Assembly (NCBI GenBank): GCA_027310795.1
Contig: DAIDAD010000028.1
Span: 1-7,636 of the forward strand
DNA length: 7,636 nucleotides
Direction: 5' to 3'
From: Candidatus Micrarchaeaceae archaeon
Lineage (GTDB): Archaea; Micrarchaeota; Micrarchaeia; Micrarchaeales; CABMGC01
Shown here: piece after piece, positions 6,538-7,636 of the stretch
Layout of the letters: every line of letters begins with the position of its first letter
How positions within the stretch are numbered: the first letter of the stretch is position 1
Notes under the pieces: model-generated
The model's input: only the letters and a program-made list of their open reading frames with translations
Databases searched by the model: none
Told to the model about the DNA's origin: nothing
Position numbers and translations under genes: made by a program

Positions 6538-7599
6538 TTATCTTACCGCTCCCTTTATGTTGCCCACAATCGTCTGGTACGCCTCGCATGCGGTCCATGA
6601 CGCAGGCTCCTTTCCTTCCTTTATGCTCTTCCTTATCTCATTGGCTTCTGAATTCGACCAGAGCTTAAGCAAATCATAATCTACGTCACGTATGTTGCCC
6701 ACCTTTTTATCCCACATTATGGAAGGGAAGACGTTGCCATAGCTGTCAAGGAACAGAGACGCGTCAAGGCTCCTGCTTTTCATCGGCGGCTTGCCTGTCG
6801 TCACATAGTCCACCAGTTTCCTGAGGAAAATGCCCTCTATCAACGGTATCATGCCTATTTCCGCCCTCCTTTTCTTCAGCAGCATCCCAACCTCTTTCGC
6901 AACCATCTCCCGGTCTGCGGCTATGTCCATGCCCTCATTGCCATAATACATGCCTGACAGCTGTCCTACATTTACATGGAAGTTGTTTGCAGTCGCCCAT
7001 GGCAGTTCCTTTTTCACGTCTGCAATCGTCTCTTCAAGGCGCCCCTGGTTCAGCCTCGACATCGTGTAGCCGAATACGAAGAAGAGGTTCCTGTATTCCT
7101 TCTGCAATTCCTTCAGCCGCCTTGCCATAGACATCACCTTGTCGAAGTTCCCTGGTATGCCCCGTATCTTGTCGTGCAGCTGCCTGTTGCCGTCAAGGCT
7201 AAGAGTTATCGATACCTTTGGTATGCCAAGGGATAGAATCTGCCTCAGTTTCTGTACGACCATCTCCTGGCTGCAGAGCGAATTCGTAGGCATTGTAAGT
7301 ATGAATAAGCCCTTTGAGCTCTCTGCAAAAGCCTTTACTATCTCTACTATGTCGCTGTTCAGGAAGGGCTCCCCGCCCGTTATCTCTACCCATTTGAAAT
7401 AATCATTCTTCTTTGCAAAAGCCCTCACCTCTTCGATGGTAAGCTCATTCACCGGCTTTTTCTCCCATATATTGCAGGTCAGGCACCTCGACTGGCACCT
7501 GTAAGTGATGCTGAATGTGATTTTGTAAGGTCTGTCAAGCTCTGTGAAGTTCGACTTTGCAGCGCTGAGTCCTATCCCAATTAGCCTGCTTCCATTCAT
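6538..7599 (-). CDS. radical SAM enzyme of unknown substrate
   Basis: The protein is 353 residues from ATG 7599. It carries the radical SAM signature C-x3-C-x2-C as CQSRCLTC (35-42 in this numbering), which binds the 4Fe-4S cluster that cleaves S-adenosylmethionine to a 5'-deoxyadenosyl radical. ITGGEPF (73-79) is the SAM-amino-group motif. A half or full TIM barrel follows, with SITLSLDG at 130-137. The C-terminal region ends in SWTACEAYQTIVGN (334-347), resembling a SPASM-like tail but with a single cysteine, so a complete auxiliary cluster is doubtful. The frame can also start at TTG 7623 (8 residues longer), below an in-frame stop at 7630-7632; ATG is preferred. No Shine-Dalgarno site is seen at either. 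It is the first gene of the apparent operon inside this window, 21 nt before the carbamoyltransferase. The substrate is unknown; modification of a sugar, lipid or peptide are all possible. Confidence 0.9.
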   Translation of the reverse strand: MNGSRLIGIGLSAAKSNFTELDRPYKITFSITYRCQSRCLTCNIWEKKPVNELTIEEVRAFAKKNDYFKWVEITGGEPFLNSDIVEIVKAFAESSKGLFILTMPTNSLCSQEMVVQKLRQILSLGIPKVSITLSLDGNRQLHDKIRGIPGNFDKVMSMARRLKELQKEYRNLFFVFGYTMSRLNQGRLEETIADVKKELPWATANNFHVNVGQLSGMYYGNEGMDIAADREMVAKEVGMLLKKRRAEIGMIPLIEGIFLRKLVDYVTTGKPPMKSRSLDASLFLDSYGNVFPSIMWDKKVGNIRDVDYDLLKLWSNSEANEIRKSIKEGKEPASWTACEAYQTIVGNIKGAVR

Positions 7600-7604
7600 G
7601 CTAT

Positions 7605-7617
7605 ACAAATCTTTTGT
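7605..7617. repeat. short inverted repeat upstream of the radical SAM start
   Basis: ACAAA (7605-7609) and TTTGT (7613-7617) flank a 3-base spacer, centred about 12 nt upstream of ATG 7599. If that ATG is used, an AT-rich stretch at 7629-7636 (ATAATAAT on the minus strand) lies about 30-37 nt upstream and might act as a TATA element, leaving the repeat in an operator-like position. If translation begins at TTG 7623, the repeat is coding. Short enough to be chance. Confidence 0.2.
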
Positions 7618-7636
7618 GGGCAATTCAGATTATTAT

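Overview
The window looks like archaeal chromosomal DNA, most likely from a small-genome (DPANN-type, for example Micrarchaeota-like) archaeon. The evidence is an archaeal/eukaryotic-type leucyl-tRNA synthetase, gene starts without Shine-Dalgarno sites but with a TATA element about 26 nt upstream (leaderless transcription), T-run termination, heavy use of ATA (Ile) and AGG (Arg) codons, and very tight packing. The phylum is an inference; only the archaeal assignment is well supported.

Layout: one plus-strand gene (36-782) encodes an M50 (site-2-protease-like) intramembrane metalloprotease. It converges on four minus-strand genes. Read in the direction of transcription, these are a radical SAM enzyme (7599-6538, a TTG start at 7623 is possible), a NodU/TobZ/CmcH-family O-carbamoyltransferase (6516-4813), a GT-B/GT4-like glycosyltransferase (4816-3680) and full-length leucyl-tRNA synthetase (3634-812). 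No stretch over 300 bases lacks a gene; the longest gap within the window is 45 bases. I see no RNA gene, insertion sequence, CRISPR array or attachment site.

The radical SAM, carbamoyltransferase and glycosyltransferase genes appear to form one operon: 21 nt separate the first two, and the last two overlap by 4 nt (ATGA) with an internal Shine-Dalgarno-like site. Together they suggest synthesis and decoration of a glycan, glycolipid or small glycosylated molecule, with an unknown radical step, carbamoylation of a hydroxyl and sugar transfer. The substrate cannot be read from the sequence. The operon appears to end at a T7 tract that also overlaps the TATA box of leuS, so leuS seems to be a separate housekeeping transcription unit. 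LeuS and the protease gene meet tail to tail across a 29-base gap holding a compact hairpin.
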